Counted from the stretch's first letter, positions 9,584-21,818 are shown. The stretch is 64,000 bases of DNA from an uncultured Pseudomonadota bacterium (GCA_903861005.1 CAIOSP010000017.1:1-64000); one strand, 5' to 3'. Numbers and translations are program-made. Notes: a model not told the origin generated them from the sequence alone.

Positions 9584-11473
9584 ATGAAGATCTTCGTCTC
9601 GCAGCGCCTCGGCCGTCTTGCTCTCACTGCCCCGGTCGGTGTTTTGCTCGCGTGCCTCCCGTCCGCCGCGTTCGCGCAGCAGGGCTTCTCGGCGGACCCG
9701 GAGATCATCCTCCCGCGGTTCGGGCAGTCGGGCGTGCCCGGCGTAGAAGCGGCGGACGCCGACGTGAAGAACACGGTTCGGTGGGGCCTTTTCACGCAGT
9801 ACCAGCGCAACCCGGTGACCGGCTACCGCCTCAACGAGGAGGTCGGCACCATCGTCGCCAACCGCTTCGTCGGCCAACTGGGCGCGTCGTGGGACTTCAC
9901 CGACTGGGGCACGCTGCGCGGCGTCATCCCGGTGAACGCCAACTGGGGCACCCAGATCCCTGAGCTTGAGGCCGGCGGCGCGGGCCTGGGCGACATCTCG
10001 GTCGGCCTGCAGATGCTGCCGCTCCGTACTCCGTACTTCAACCTGGGCTTCCAGGGTGACGTGTGGCTGCCCACCGGCCGCCACAACGCCTACATGGGTG
10101 AGGCCAGCGTCCGCGGCGGCGGCGGCGTTCAGCTCATGGGCAAGGCGCCGCTGGGCAACCTGGTCAAGCTCGACATCCTCGCGGACGCCAGCGTCTACGG
10201 CCGCAAGGTGCTCGACACTCGCCAGGACTTCGAGAACGGCCCTGAGCTCCAGCTGAGTGAGGCGCTCCGCCTGCGGCTGGCCTGGCTCAAGGTCCCGGTG
10301 GCCTTCACGCAGTCGCTGGTCGGCCGCGGGCAGTTCACCAACTTCTTCCAGGGCGGCGCCGAGAACGCGCTCGAGATCCTGGGCGGTGTGCAGCTCCCGT
10401 TCAACGACGTGGCCTACAACACCAACATCCTGCTCGACGTGATGGCGGGCCGCGGCACCAACCAGGGCTACGGCACCACCGACCTGCGCATCGTGGCGGG
10501 CCTGACCTTCGTCCGCCACCCCGGCCACAAGCCGCGCGTGGACGTGGTCGAGGTCCCCAAGCCCCCGCCCCTGCTGCCACCTGAGCCTGAGCCCGAACCC
10601 GAGGTCCCGGAAGAGTGGGGCACCGGCATGGTCGCTCGCCAGGTGGACGACCGCATCGAGATCAAGGAGCCGATCGAGTTCTTCGTCGACACCTCGGACA
10701 TCAAGCCCGAGTCGCTGCACGTCGTGCAGGCCGTCGCCGACATCATGAACAAGAACGCCAAGATCAAGCACATCGTGATCGAAGGCCACGCCTCCGCGGA
10801 AGGCGACTTCGCGTACAACTACGACCTGTCCACCAACCGCGCGGAGTCCATCTTCAAGCAGCTGGTGATGGACGGCGTGCCGCCCGAGCGCATGAGCTAC
10901 CGCGGCATGGGCGAGACCCGCCCCAAGATCGACGGCGACACGGAAGAGGCGTGGTCGGTCAACCGCCGCGTCGAGTTCAAGGTCGTCGCCCAGTACGATA
11001 TCGACAACAAGGACTGGCCGGACTTCGGCAGCAGCACCGTCGTCCCGTGGGACGGCAGCATGCACTCGGTCGTCACGCCGCCCAACCCGACGTTGATCGC
11101 CGAAGCCAAGCGCAAGGCCGAGGCCGCCGCCGCCGAAGAGCAGCGAAAGAAGGACGAGTTCCGCGAGACGCCGACCAACGAAGAGATCCAGCTCGAAGGC
11201 GACAAGCCCCGCGAGGCGCCCCGCCGCCCCGCGCGTGAGGCCGACGGCCTCGACGACGCCCGCTTCGACGCGGGCGACGAGGACGAGGACGGCCCGGTCG
11301 ACGGCCGCAAGCCGACGCCGGCGCCCGCTTCGGCGCCCGCCCCCGTGGACGCCCCGGCGCCCGCCCCCGCGGACGCGCCGTCCGTCGACGCCGCCCCGGC
11401 GCCCGCCCCCGCGGACGCTCCCCCGGCAGATGCCACCCCGGCCGCCCCTGCGCAGCCCGGTCAGGAGGGCTGA
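9584..11473 (+). CDS. OmpA-family outer membrane protein with Ala-Pro tail
   Basis: 629 residues from the ATG at 9584, which has AGGTGG five bases upstream; an in-frame GTG at 9575 is less likely. Signal peptide ends AAFA-QQ. Residues ~25-325 alternate hydrophobic and polar as in an outer-membrane barrel; a Pro/Glu linker (~326-345) leads to an OmpA-like peptidoglycan-binding domain (~358-470) with EFFVDTSDIKPES, GHASAEGD and the NRRVEF ending. A charged stretch and an Ala-Pro-rich tail of about 70 residues follow, unusual for the family. Predicted to link the outer membrane to peptidoglycan. First gene of a three-gene operon: its TGA overlaps the next ATG by one base (TGATG) with AGGAGGG just before, so coupling to the two TSP3 proteins is likely. 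Confidence 0.88.
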   Translation: MKIFVSQRLGRLALTAPVGVLLACLPSAAFAQQGFSADPEIILPRFGQSGVPGVEAADADVKNTVRWGLFTQYQRNPVTGYRLNEEVGTIVANRFVGQLGASWDFTDWGTLRGVIPVNANWGTQIPELEAGGAGLGDISVGLQMLPLRTPYFNLGFQGDVWLPTGRHNAYMGEASVRGGGGVQLMGKAPLGNLVKLDILADASVYGRKVLDTRQDFENGPELQLSEALRLRLAWLKVPVAFTQSLVGRGQFTNFFQGGAENALEILGGVQLPFNDVAYNTNILLDVMAGRGTNQGYGTTDLRIVAGLTFVRHPGHKPRVDVVEVPKPPPLLPPEPEPEPEVPEEWGTGMVARQVDDRIEIKEPIEFFVDTSDIKPESLHVVQAVADIMNKNAKIKHIVIEGHASAEGDFAYNYDLSTNRAESIFKQLVMDGVPPERMSYRGMGETRPKIDGDTEEAWSVNRRVEFKVVAQYDIDNKDWPDFGSSTVVPWDGSMHSVVTPPNPTLIAEAKRKAEAAAAEEQRKKDEFRETPTNEEIQLEGDKPREAPRRPAREADGLDDARFDAGDEDEDGPVDGRKPTPAPASAPAPVDAPAPAPADAPSVDAAPAPAPADAPPADATPAAPAQPGQEG

Positions 11474-13664
11474 TGACCCGCCTCCTCGTCACCTCACTGG
11501 CCCTGGGCGCAAGCCTCGCGTGTGCGTCCTCCGCCTACGCGCAGGACTTTGCGGTGCTCGGGGCGTCGAGTCAGTCGACCGCCGTGGACAACGTCGCCGC
11601 GTCGCTGACGGCCAGCGGCCGCATGCCGGGCACCCTCACCACGATCGACGCGGGCGCCACCACGCCCACGCTGTCGCAGCTCCAGCAGTACTCGGCCGTG
11701 ATCGTGTTCACGGACGACCTGCCCTTCGCCGACCCGATCTCCCTGGGCGAGGCGCTGGCCGACTACCAGGACGGCGGCGGCGGCGTGGTCCTCGCGGGCA
11801 ACGTGTTCGTCCCCGGGTTCGACCTGGGCGGGCGCTACCACGACGGCACCTACTCGGTCCTCTCGTGGAATGGCCGCGTCACGCAGGGCTCGGAGCAGAA
11901 GCTCGAGTTCGTGCAGGCGTCCGACACCACCGTTCGCTTCGTCGTTCGTGTCTACGGCGGCGAACAGTCGCCCCACGACGAGGGCCTGTCGGTCGTGAAC
12001 AACGGCACGCTGATCGGCGAGTGGACCGACAAGGCGCCGTTCGTCGTGCGCCGCTTCTCGCTCGCCCGCGGCAACGTGGTGGCGCTGAACTTCAACCCGG
12101 TCTCCGACACCCTGCGCGCCGGGTACTGGCGTGACTTCACCGACGGCGAGCAGCTGCTGGCCAGCGCGCTGCTCTACGCGGGCAAGCTGTCGCCGGTGTG
12201 CGCCAACTCCAGCATCGACCAGGACATCAACTGCAACACGATCGACGGCGCGGATGAAGACCTGATCGACCTGACCGACCCGAACTGCGAGTCGCTGTTC
12301 GTCGAGTACGGCTGGGCGACGGAAGACTACTTCTACCAGTACGACCTCTTCAAGTGCGCGGTGCCCATCCTGCTCATCCCGCCGCCCATGGGCGCGCCCG
12401 AGCCGGACGCCGACGGCGATCTGCTCGTCCGTCACGACCAGATCCCGGTGCCCACGTCCACGGAAGATCCGTACAACCCGTCCGGTGGCACCTACTCCAC
12501 CGTGGCGCTGGTCTGCGACAACTGCCCGGAGGACGCCAACCTCCTCCAGCTCGACGGCGACTGCGACAACATCGGCGACCAGTGCGACATCTGCCCCACG
12601 GTGCCGGACGGCGGTCAGGATCCGTTGAACCAGGGCGACATCGACATGGACGGTGTCGGCAACCTCTGCGACAACTGCTTCCGCAACCCCAACGAGGATC
12701 AGGCGGACGTGGACTTCGACGGCGTCGGCGACGCCTGCGACAACTGCCCGAACTCGTACAACCCCGACCAGCTCGACTCCGACGCCGACAAGCTCGGCGA
12801 CGTGTGCGACAACTGCCTCTTCGCCCCCAACCAGGATCAGGCGGACGAAGACGCCGACGACGCGGGCGACGCCTGCGACGTGTGCCTGGGCCTGAAGAAC
12901 CCGCAGCAGGACAACAGCGACTCCGACCAGTTCGGCGACGCCTGCGACACCTGCCGCTACCTCGACGACATCATCACCGACGCGTCCCCCGGCGGCACCG
13001 AGTGCACCTCGCCGGGCCACACGCACGTCTACCAGATCCAGGATCCGGGTGGGAAGACCTACCTAATCTGCCAGGAAGATGAAGACCGCGACGGCGTCGG
13101 CGACAGCTGCGACAACTGCTTGGGCAACCCCAACACGCTGCAGCTGGACTTCGACCTCGACGGCTTCGGCAACGACTGCGACACCTGCCTCGCCGTCTAC
13201 AACCCGACGCAGACCGACTCCGACTTCGACGGCATCGGCAACGCTTGCGACAACTGCATCGGTAAGGAGAACCCCGCCCAGGTCGACGCCGACCAGGACG
13301 GCCGTGGTGACGCGTGTGACAACTGCAAGGCCGACACGAACGCCGAGCAGATCGACCGCGACAACGACGGCGTCGGGGACGCCTGCGACAACTGCCCGCT
13401 GCTGGCCAATGACGGGCAGGGTGACGCGGACGGCGACGGCATCGGCGACGCCTGCGACAACTGCCCCGGCCGGGCCAACCCCGGCCAGGCCGACCACGAC
13501 TTCAACGGCGTCGGCGACATCTGTGACATCCAGGTGCGCGGCGGCGGTGAGCACTACGCGGGCTGCGACGGCGGCCTCGGCTCGCCCCGCGGCGCCACGA
13601 CCGGGATCTTCGGCGCGATTGCGCTGCTCGCGCTGCGCCGCCGCGCGCGGAAGGGAGGCGTCTG

Positions 13665-13665
<1 letters not shown>
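11473..13665 (+). CDS. Secreted TSP3-repeat protein with amidotransferase-like N-domain (copy 1)
   Basis: 730 residues. Signal peptide ends SAYA-QD. Residues ~26-235 resemble the class I glutamine amidotransferase-like fold used as a non-enzymatic domain: LGASSQSTAVDNVAASL, then SAVIVFTDDLPF and GGGGVVLAGNVF; no Cys-His-Glu triad could be assigned. Next come 13 TSP3-like units built on GDACDNCP-x-NPxQxDxDxDG, which in thrombospondins wrap Ca2+. The C-terminus (AGCDGG, hydrophobic helix, LRRRARKGG) is MYXO-CTERM-like and predicts cell-surface anchoring. One-nucleotide overlaps on both sides and AAGGGAGG before the next ATG make it the middle gene of the OmpA operon. Sister of the next gene. 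Confidence 0.85.
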
Positions 13666-15746
<2,081 letters not shown>

Positions 15747-15755
15747 AGCGCGCGC

Positions 15756-15791
15756 CGCGCCGGTCGATCGAGGCTTCGGTCGACCGGCGCG
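15756..15791. terminator. GC-rich hairpin between convergent genes
   Basis: CGCGCCGGTCGA (15756-15767) and its exact reverse complement TCGACCGGCGCG (15780-15791) form a 12-bp stem around a 12-nt loop, ten bases after the stop of the plus-strand operon and before the end of the minus-strand CotH gene. No T-run follows on either strand, so a classic intrinsic terminator is not shown; a bidirectional stop or mRNA-end stabiliser is the likeliest role. Two related GGTCGACC-type motifs follow at about 15850-15870. Confidence 0.5.
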
Positions 15792-15885
15792 CGCTCGCTA
15801 GCGCGCTGCGCGTTCGGGCAAGTCGAGCGACGCGACGAGCGTGCCTGCGCAGGTCGACCGAGGGGTCGACCCGGAAGCGCGCTCG

Positions 15886-18582
15886 CTACGGTCGCTCACA
15901 CAGCGTGCCCATCTCGGCCTCGCAGTTGTTGTCGTTCCACTGGGCGGCGGTGCTCCAGTAGTGGGCGCAGTCCTCGTAGCCGCCCCAGTCGTTCGGCTCG
16001 CCCGCGGCCCACGCCTTGAAGTTGGCGGTCGTGCCGTCGGCGTCGGTGAACGTGCCCTCGCTGGTCAGGTCGTTGCGGCCGATCCAGTAGGTGTTCGGCG
16101 CGATCGACTGCGCGAAGGCCCAGACCTTGCCGTTCTCGAACGAGCTGTCGATCGACACCAGGTCCATGCCCATCGACTGGCACTGGTCGCGGCCGTCTTC
16201 CCAGGTGCGTGCGGCGGGGCAGGCGGCGTAGGTGCCGGCGCCGCCGATGGTCTGGGTGACGCAGTCGGGGCAGCTGGGCGGCCCGTCGATCTGGCCGTCG
16301 CAGTCCTGGTCGACGCCGTCGCCGCAGGTCTCGGTCGCGCCGGGGTGCACGTCCGGGTCGCTGTCGTCACAGTCGTCGCCGCAGCGCAGGAAGCCGTCGT
16401 GGTCGTCGTCCTGACCGGGGGTGCAGGCGTCCTCGCACAGCGCGGCGGTGCGGCGGGAGCACGGCTGGTCGTTCCAGCTGCCGTCCACGGCGATGAGCCC
16501 GCAGTCCTGACCGCCGGAGTCGTTGGGCTGGCCGGCCGCCCAAGGGGCCCAGGTGATCGGCGCGCCGTCCACCCCGAGCCAGGTGCCCTCGGTCGCCGCG
16601 TCCGTGATGCCGAGCCACGACTCCTGGTCACGCGCCATGGTCCGCAGCGTCACGGCGACCTTCTGCTCGGCGGGGCTGTTGGGGATCATCAGCGCGGATC
16701 CGAGCGACGCACAGTTCGCGGCGGCGTCATCCCAGGTGCGCGGCGTGGTGCACGCCAGGTACCGATGCCCAGCCACCCGAATCGGCGTGCAGTCCGGGCA
16801 GGAGGGGTCGTCGTCCGCCCAGCCCGAGCAGTCCTGGTCGATCCTGTCGCCGCACACGTCGAACGCGCCCGGGTGGATCGTCGCGTCGCCCTCGTCGCAG
16901 TCACGCCGGCACCACGCGCCGTCGCCGTCCAGGTCGCCCGTGGGGTCCAGCTCGCAGTCCACGATGGGGGCTGCGTTCACGCGTCGGCTGTAGAGGAAGT
17001 CGATGGTGCCCTGCAGGCCCGCGTCAAAGTCCTCGATTGAGCTCTCCTTGCGCGGGTCTGCGATCACGCGCGGGCGCAGGAAGGCCGACAGGTTGCGCAG
17101 CTCCGTCTCGAAGTCCCGGCTGTCGATCGTGGTCATCAAGTCGTCGAGCGCGGTGGCGTAGTCCATCCAGCACACCGAGTCGGTGAGGCAGGCGTTGAGC
17201 AGCCGGCCCTGCCCGGAGAACATGTCGATCTGAGAGGCGAAGGTCTGGTCCGCGCCCGACGCGAGCAGGCTCAGCACGCCCTGATCGTCGATGTGGAACG
17301 AGTAGTTGTTGCGCGTGGGGCCGTAGCCGTCCCAGTGGCCGATCCACGTCTCGATCGCCATCGTGGTGATGACCTCGTCGCGGTTCAGCAGCGGCTCGGC
17401 GGCCTCCCACTCGTGGCCGTAGGGGGCGCCGTCCATGGCGGCGATGAGCTCCACGAGGTCGCTGCGGTCGACCTGGTCGCCCATGTCGGCCTCCAGGTCG
17501 TCGATGTTCTCGACCACCAGGTCCTGGCCGTACTTGCCCTCGTACACGTGCTGCGTCGACGGAAAGGTGCGCGGCACCAGCACATCGTCCACGGTCTCGA
17601 TGTTGAGGTACAGCCCCATGTCGGCGCCGTTGAGCCTGACGTGCGCGTAGCCGGTGCGCGGCGTGGGCACGCCCTGCGCGCGGAACAGCGAGTACGCGAG
17701 CCACTCGTGGATCTTGGAGCCGTCCTGGACCATGTTGTTCAGCGTGAACTTGTGCACGCCGAGCGCGTCGCCGCCGATCCCGTTCCAGTCCAGGTCGAGC
17801 TTGAGCGCGGCCTTGCCGTCCAGCGTGCGCGCGCTGCCGTACTGGCCCTTGATGCGAACGCCGATCGGCCCGTTGTACAGCACGGTGCTGTCGAACCCGG
17901 TGATCCGCGCCGTCGCGGCCGTGTACGTGCGCGAGTCCACCGCGAGCGCGTCGACGGACGCCTGCGGCAGCGTCAGGCGCACCTCGAACGGGCGGTACGG
18001 GTCGAACAGCGCGGAGTCATCCAGGCGCACCCAAGCGACGTTCGGGAGCGACTCGGACGGCGAGGTGACGGCCCAGGCGCCGCTGCCGTCGGGCACGCGA
18101 CCAAAGGCCTGACCCACCAGCTGCGGCGGGATCACCACCCGGTCGACCTCCGCGCCCGACGGGTCGATCAGCACGACGGTGTCGCCATCACAGTCGATGC
18201 CGAACGGCAGCGCGTCCACGCCGACCAGATCCCACGCGATCGCGGTGGAGCCGCCCGGGAACACGGCGCCGGATCCGGCGACGTCGGGGGTCTTGGTCAG
18301 CCGGTAGCCGCTCAGGTCCATGTCCGCGCCGCTGATCGCCAGCTCGACCCACTCCGGTGAGCGGCAGCTGACCTCGTTGATTGTGACCGCGCCGATTGGG
18401 GCGGTGTCGACGCTCCCGTCGGTGTCGGTGTCGGTGTCGGCGTTGGCGTCCGTGTCCGACGTCACGTCGGTGTCGGTCCCGCCGTCCGGGTCAACCACGG
18501 CGTCGGGATCTCCGCCCGGATCCTTGGATCCACAGGCGGCGAGGATGGCGAGGGAGATCAAAAAAGGCGCGCGGCGGTGCAT
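15886..18582 (-). CDS. Lipoprotein: lamin-tail domain, CotH kinase-like domain, two C-type lectin domains
   Basis: 898 residues from the ATG at 18582, chosen because it gives a lipobox (AILAAC, Cys17) and has GAGG upstream; an in-frame ATG at 18675 gives a poor signal. Order: lipid Cys, Asp-Thr-rich linker (~35-60), lamin-tail domain (~65-160), CotH domain (~200-520) with IGVRIKGQYGSARTLDGKAA, IHEWLAYSLFRAQGVPTPR and GPTRNNYSFH, a MopE unit, C-type lectin domain 1 (GHRYLACTTPRTWDDAAANC to AALCEDAC), a second MopE unit, C-type lectin domain 2 (WIGRNDLTSEG to GTLCERP). CotH proteins are protein kinases in spore coats; bacterial surface versions are mostly uncharacterised. Probably surface-exposed and able to bind sugars. 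Downstream of the transglutaminase gene, gap 97 bp. Confidence 0.88.
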   Translation of the reverse strand: MHRRAPFLISLAILAACGSKDPGGDPDAVVDPDGGTDTDVTSDTDANADTDTDTDGSVDTAPIGAVTINEVSCRSPEWVELAISGADMDLSGYRLTKTPDVAGSGAVFPGGSTAIAWDLVGVDALPFGIDCDGDTVVLIDPSGAEVDRVVIPPQLVGQAFGRVPDGSGAWAVTSPSESLPNVAWVRLDDSALFDPYRPFEVRLTLPQASVDALAVDSRTYTAATARITGFDSTVLYNGPIGVRIKGQYGSARTLDGKAALKLDLDWNGIGGDALGVHKFTLNNMVQDGSKIHEWLAYSLFRAQGVPTPRTGYAHVRLNGADMGLYLNIETVDDVLVPRTFPSTQHVYEGKYGQDLVVENIDDLEADMGDQVDRSDLVELIAAMDGAPYGHEWEAAEPLLNRDEVITTMAIETWIGHWDGYGPTRNNYSFHIDDQGVLSLLASGADQTFASQIDMFSGQGRLLNACLTDSVCWMDYATALDDLMTTIDSRDFETELRNLSAFLRPRVIADPRKESSIEDFDAGLQGTIDFLYSRRVNAAPIVDCELDPTGDLDGDGAWCRRDCDEGDATIHPGAFDVCGDRIDQDCSGWADDDPSCPDCTPIRVAGHRYLACTTPRTWDDAAANCASLGSALMIPNSPAEQKVAVTLRTMARDQESWLGITDAATEGTWLGVDGAPITWAPWAAGQPNDSGGQDCGLIAVDGSWNDQPCSRRTAALCEDACTPGQDDDHDGFLRCGDDCDDSDPDVHPGATETCGDGVDQDCDGQIDGPPSCPDCVTQTIGGAGTYAACPAARTWEDGRDQCQSMGMDLVSIDSSFENGKVWAFAQSIAPNTYWIGRNDLTSEGTFTDADGTTANFKAWAAGEPNDWGGYEDCAHYWSTAAQWNDNNCEAEMGTLCERP

Positions 18583-18679
18583 AGAAAACCTCGGACTGCA
18601 CCCCATCGTCGGTTGGACGCGAGGTTTCAATCCGTAGAAAGCCGCAATTGCCGATGCTGTTCGAAAGTGTTGCACCCTC

Positions 18680-20143
18680 TCAGGTCGACGGATCCAGCAC
18701 GTCGATGGTCAGCTCACCGAGCACCTGCACCACGGCCGTGAACGTGGAGAGGATCGCGCCGTCCTCCAGGCCAGACACCGACAGGGCGATGTGCGTGGCG
18801 TCAAACGCCGCCTTGTCGGTCAGCGCCGCGTCCACGTCGACCCAGGTCGGGACGCCGTGCACCGTGAGCAGCGCCTGCGTCCACATGTGGAACACGAACA
18901 CCTGATCGCGGCCCATGAACGAGTCGCTGTAGACCAGGCCCGACGCCACGCGCGACGGCACGCCCGCGACGCGCAGCAGGCCCGCGAGCAGCACGGCGTG
19001 CTCGGTGCAGTCGCCGCGACGGCCACGCGCCACCTCGGACGCGGTGCCAAAGCCGACCGACAGGTCCTTGTGCGTGATGTAGTGGTACACGAACCGGCGC
19101 AGCGCCTCGGCCTTGGCGGCGGCGTCGGTGGACTTCACGCCGATCAGCGCGTCGGCGGTGAGCTGGGCCAGCTTGGGGTCGCCGGTCTCCAGCAGCAGCG
19201 TGCTCGCGGTCCAGCGCGGATCCTGCGCGTCGGTCGCGGGGGCGCGGTGTCGCAGATCCACGTCGACCACGGCGCTGTCGCCGTCCATGCGGACGCGCTG
19301 CGCGCCGGCGCTCGGCAGCAACGGCAGCGTGCCCGCCTTCATGGCCAGCCGGTAGCGACCCGCCTGGGCCCTGCGAGGCTTGTCGATCGGCGTAGGCGCG
19401 GGGACGAAGGTCTGCACCATCAGCTCGAGCGGCGCGTCCAGCGTGACGGGGCCGTCGTTGCGGCGCATCACCATCTGGATTGCGCCGACCGACACCTCGG
19501 TGCGGAACATGCGCCCGTCGGCCAGGATCCACTCGCGCGTCGGCACGCCGGGGATCATGTCCGTGGTCCACAGGGTGGGCGTCGCCGTCACGTCGCCGAG
19601 CGCGTCCGACGTCGTCGCTTGCGGATCCACCACGAACTCCAGCGACGAACCGCCGCTCGCCGACATCACGTTCGCGGTGCACACGGAGAACTGGGTCTCC
19701 CCTGCGGCGATGTGGTCCAGGGTCTGGGCGCGCAGGGCGACGGGCCCGACGCAGCCCTTCTGGATCGGCTTGGTCGACGTCAGCTCGCGGTCGCCGGACT
19801 TGCTGACCACGGTCGCCACGCCGTCGGTCACGCTGATCTTGATGGTGGACGTGGCACCCGAGCTGTTCGCGGTCACCTCCATCGACAGGAGCGCGCCCGC
19901 TTCATCCTCCACGCTGGTGGAGCGGGTGAGCGTCTTGATCACGGTCGCGCCGCGCGCGATCTCGATGTTCGTCTCCTGGACCGCGGTCCACTTGCCGTCC
20001 TCGTGCGTCCAGACGTCGTGCATCCAGCCCGTGACGCGGTCCTGCATGACGATGGCGTACCACTGGTCGTGCGGCTCGACGGCGGTCGCGGGGCCCGCGA
20101 CGGACAAGGCGACGAGCAACGCGAGCGGACGGCGGAAGGTCAT
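18680..20143 (-). CDS. Secreted transglutaminase-like protein
   Basis: 487 residues with a signal peptide (MTFRRPLALLVALSVAGPA, then TA-V). The C-terminal third is a transglutaminase core: Cys379 in RRGDCTEHAVLLAGLLR, His419 in FHMWTQ and Asp436 in TWVDVD form the expected Cys-His-Asp triad, and HYITHKDLSVGFGTA precedes them as in the family. The N-terminal ~300 residues are beta-rich and not assigned. Such enzymes are cysteine proteases, amidases or cross-linkers in the periplasm or outside. It lies just upstream of, and on the same strand as, the CotH-lectin lipoprotein, so the two may act on the same envelope target (inference). TAGGAT about 45 nt before the start could be a -10 box. Confidence 0.85.
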   Translation of the reverse strand: MTFRRPLALLVALSVAGPATAVEPHDQWYAIVMQDRVTGWMHDVWTHEDGKWTAVQETNIEIARGATVIKTLTRSTSVEDEAGALLSMEVTANSSGATSTIKISVTDGVATVVSKSGDRELTSTKPIQKGCVGPVALRAQTLDHIAAGETQFSVCTANVMSASGGSSLEFVVDPQATTSDALGDVTATPTLWTTDMIPGVPTREWILADGRMFRTEVSVGAIQMVMRRNDGPVTLDAPLELMVQTFVPAPTPIDKPRRAQAGRYRLAMKAGTLPLLPSAGAQRVRMDGDSAVVDVDLRHRAPATDAQDPRWTASTLLLETGDPKLAQLTADALIGVKSTDAAAKAEALRRFVYHYITHKDLSVGFGTASEVARGRRGDCTEHAVLLAGLLRVAGVPSRVASGLVYSDSFMGRDQVFVFHMWTQALLTVHGVPTWVDVDAALTDKAAFDATHIALSVSGLEDGAILSTFTAVVQVLGELTIDVLDPST

Positions 20144-20191
20144 GGACGCCCCGAGGTCGCGCGGGCTCCGGCCGTCGCGAACCCGGTCATC

Positions 20192-20782
20192 CTACTCTAC
20201 GGCGTCATCGGGCGTCGCAGAGAACTCCTTGAGCAGCTGGAACAGCTTGCGGTTGGAGCGGGACGCGTTCGGACCTTCGCCGCGCGCCTCGCGGGCCGCG
20301 GCCCGGATCTGCTGGCTGTCCCCCGTGGGGAACTCCTCGAGGAACGCGTGGATGTCGTCGTTGCCGCCCTGGAGGATGCGCGTGCGCCAGCGCTCCAGCT
20401 CGCGGCCGCGCGCCGCCGCGGGCGTGTCGCCGTCGAGCGCCGCCTGGAGCTTGTCGAAGTCGATGTCGCGCATGAGCAGCTTCAGGCGCATCAGGAAGCG
20501 TCGGCGCTCGCTCGACACGCCCGCGTCCGCGACCTTGTCGAGCTGGTCGAGGATCGCCTCGTCGAGCGGGAGCGCGCGGCGCGCGCTGCGAGGCAGCTTG
20601 GACAGCTTGTTGGCGAGCGCCTTGAGGTCGCGCATGGCCTCGCGGTGCAAGCCGCGCTCGGGCCTGCGCTCGCCGGCGTCCTCGTCCTCCGCGATCGCGT
20701 CCGCGACCTTGGTGTTGAGCACGATCTCGAAGCCCTTGTCGCTCTCGCGGACTTCGTAGAAGGTCGTCTTCTTCCGGCCCAT
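20192..20782 (-). CDS. darP: Ribosome-associated protein DarP (YjgA/DUF615 family)
   Basis: 196 residues from the ATG at 20782; an in-frame GTG at 20815 would add 11 residues. The sequence follows the DUF615 layout: an N-terminal segment ending in an acidic stretch, LHREAMRDLKALANKLSKLP, then LPLDEAILDQL, SSERRRFLMRLKLLMRDIDF and the C-terminal NRKLFQLLKEF. In E. coli YjgA/DarP binds the 50S subunit and promotes late assembly of the peptidyl transferase centre. Highly charged and cytoplasmic, as expected. It is followed by the transglutaminase gene on the same strand (gap 48 bp) but no functional link is implied. Confidence 0.85.
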   Translation of the reverse strand: MGRKKTTFYEVRESDKGFEIVLNTKVADAIAEDEDAGERRPERGLHREAMRDLKALANKLSKLPRSARRALPLDEAILDQLDKVADAGVSSERRRFLMRLKLLMRDIDFDKLQAALDGDTPAAARGRELERWRTRILQGGNDDIHAFLEEFPTGDSQQIRAAAREARGEGPNASRSNRKLFQLLKEFSATPDDAVE

Positions 20783-20855
20783 CTCCAGCCATCCTGCATG
20801 CGACGGAGTCGTCACGGCGCCGGTTATCGCGCCAGCGGCCCCCGCGTCGGCCTGT

Positions 20856-21818
20856 TCAGCCCAAGCGGGGCGGGAACGTGAGCGCGAGGGTCGGCGACAA
20901 GCGCGTCCAGCGCGTGGTCTCGACGCCCTCCAGCCGCCGCGACACCACCTCCCACCGGTCCAGATCGAAGTGGTCCAGCTGCAGCTCGGTCATCCACGAC
21001 GCCAGCGCGAGCGCCGTGTCGGCCTCGTCCGCCGCGTCGTGTGCGATCGGCCAGCCCGCGTCCTCGGTCCGGTCCAGGGCCCGCGCATAGGCGCGCGTCA
21101 CGGCCGCCGCGTCATAGCCCCAGCGCGTCAGCACCAGCGCGATCAGGCCCGCCCGGTGCGTGACGTCCTCGGGCAGCGTGGCCTCGGCGTCCAACATCAC
21201 GTCGTCGAGCGAGCCCGGCAGCATGTCGAAGCGCAGGCCGTCGAAGGTCGCGCGCACGGCTTCGGCCACCTCCTCGGTGTTGCCGACGTGCCAGAAGTTG
21301 AAGACCGCCGACCGCCGCTGCCGCTTGGCCGGCGTCACCGCGTGGTGCGACGAGGGCGTCTGCGCGAACGCGAACGCGGCGTCGTACCGGGGCAGCATGG
21401 AGGCCACCACCTGGCCGCCGTCGGCCTGGGTGTGGACCTCGAGCAAGCCGCCGTCCTCGTCACGCCAGTCGTGGTTGAATTGCACCACCACGCGCGCGGC
21501 CTCGTAGCCGACGAGCGGGCGATCGGTGTGCACCAGGGCGTGGTCGCCGGGCTCCATGCGCTGCACCGTGACGTGCACGCGGTCGGTCAGCGGCACGCCC
21601 AGCAGCACGCCGATCTTCCCGGGCAGCGAGGCCAGCAACGCGGGGTCGATCCGGTCGGTCACCACCGCCAGGAAGCACGCGTAGAACGACGCGTCATGGC
21701 GCGCCCAGGGCACGTCCTCGTCAAACAGGCGAGCTACCGCGGCCGACGCCTCGTCGCCCAGCGCGTGCGCGCTCATCGCAAACCGGTAGGGCGACCGGTG
21801 AACGGTCGCGTCGGCCAT
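20856..21818 (-). CDS. 2-oxoglutarate/Fe(II) dioxygenase-like protein
   Basis: 320 residues from the ATG at 21818 (GGAG close upstream; an in-frame GTG at 21842 is possible). The Fe(II)-binding HxD...H set of the prolyl 4-hydroxylase-like fold is visible: His97-Thr-Asp99 in LVHTDRPLVGYEAARVVVQF and a distal His at 158/159 in SSHHAVTP, followed by RQRRSAVFNFW, where an Arg would bind 2-oxoglutarate. A long helical C-terminal domain follows with no match I recognise. Cytoplasmic; the substrate (protein side chain or small molecule) is unknown. Co-directional with darP, gap 73 bp, and divergent from the lipoprotein at 21920. Confidence 0.75.
   Translation of the reverse strand: MADATVHRSPYRFAMSAHALGDEASAAVARLFDEDVPWARHDASFYACFLAVVTDRIDPALLASLPGKIGVLLGVPLTDRVHVTVQRMEPGDHALVHTDRPLVGYEAARVVVQFNHDWRDEDGGLLEVHTQADGGQVVASMLPRYDAAFAFAQTPSSHHAVTPAKRQRRSAVFNFWHVGNTEEVAEAVRATFDGLRFDMLPGSLDDVMLDAEATLPEDVTHRAGLIALVLTRWGYDAAAVTRAYARALDRTEDAGWPIAHDAADEADTALALASWMTELQLDHFDLDRWEVVSRRLEGVETTRWTRLSPTLALTFPPRLG

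Noticed and set aside
15747-15885. Possible small gene in the convergent gap (open frame from 15626 or 15841)
   Set aside because: Arg-rich shadow composition; the gap is better explained by hairpins and GGTCGACC repeats.
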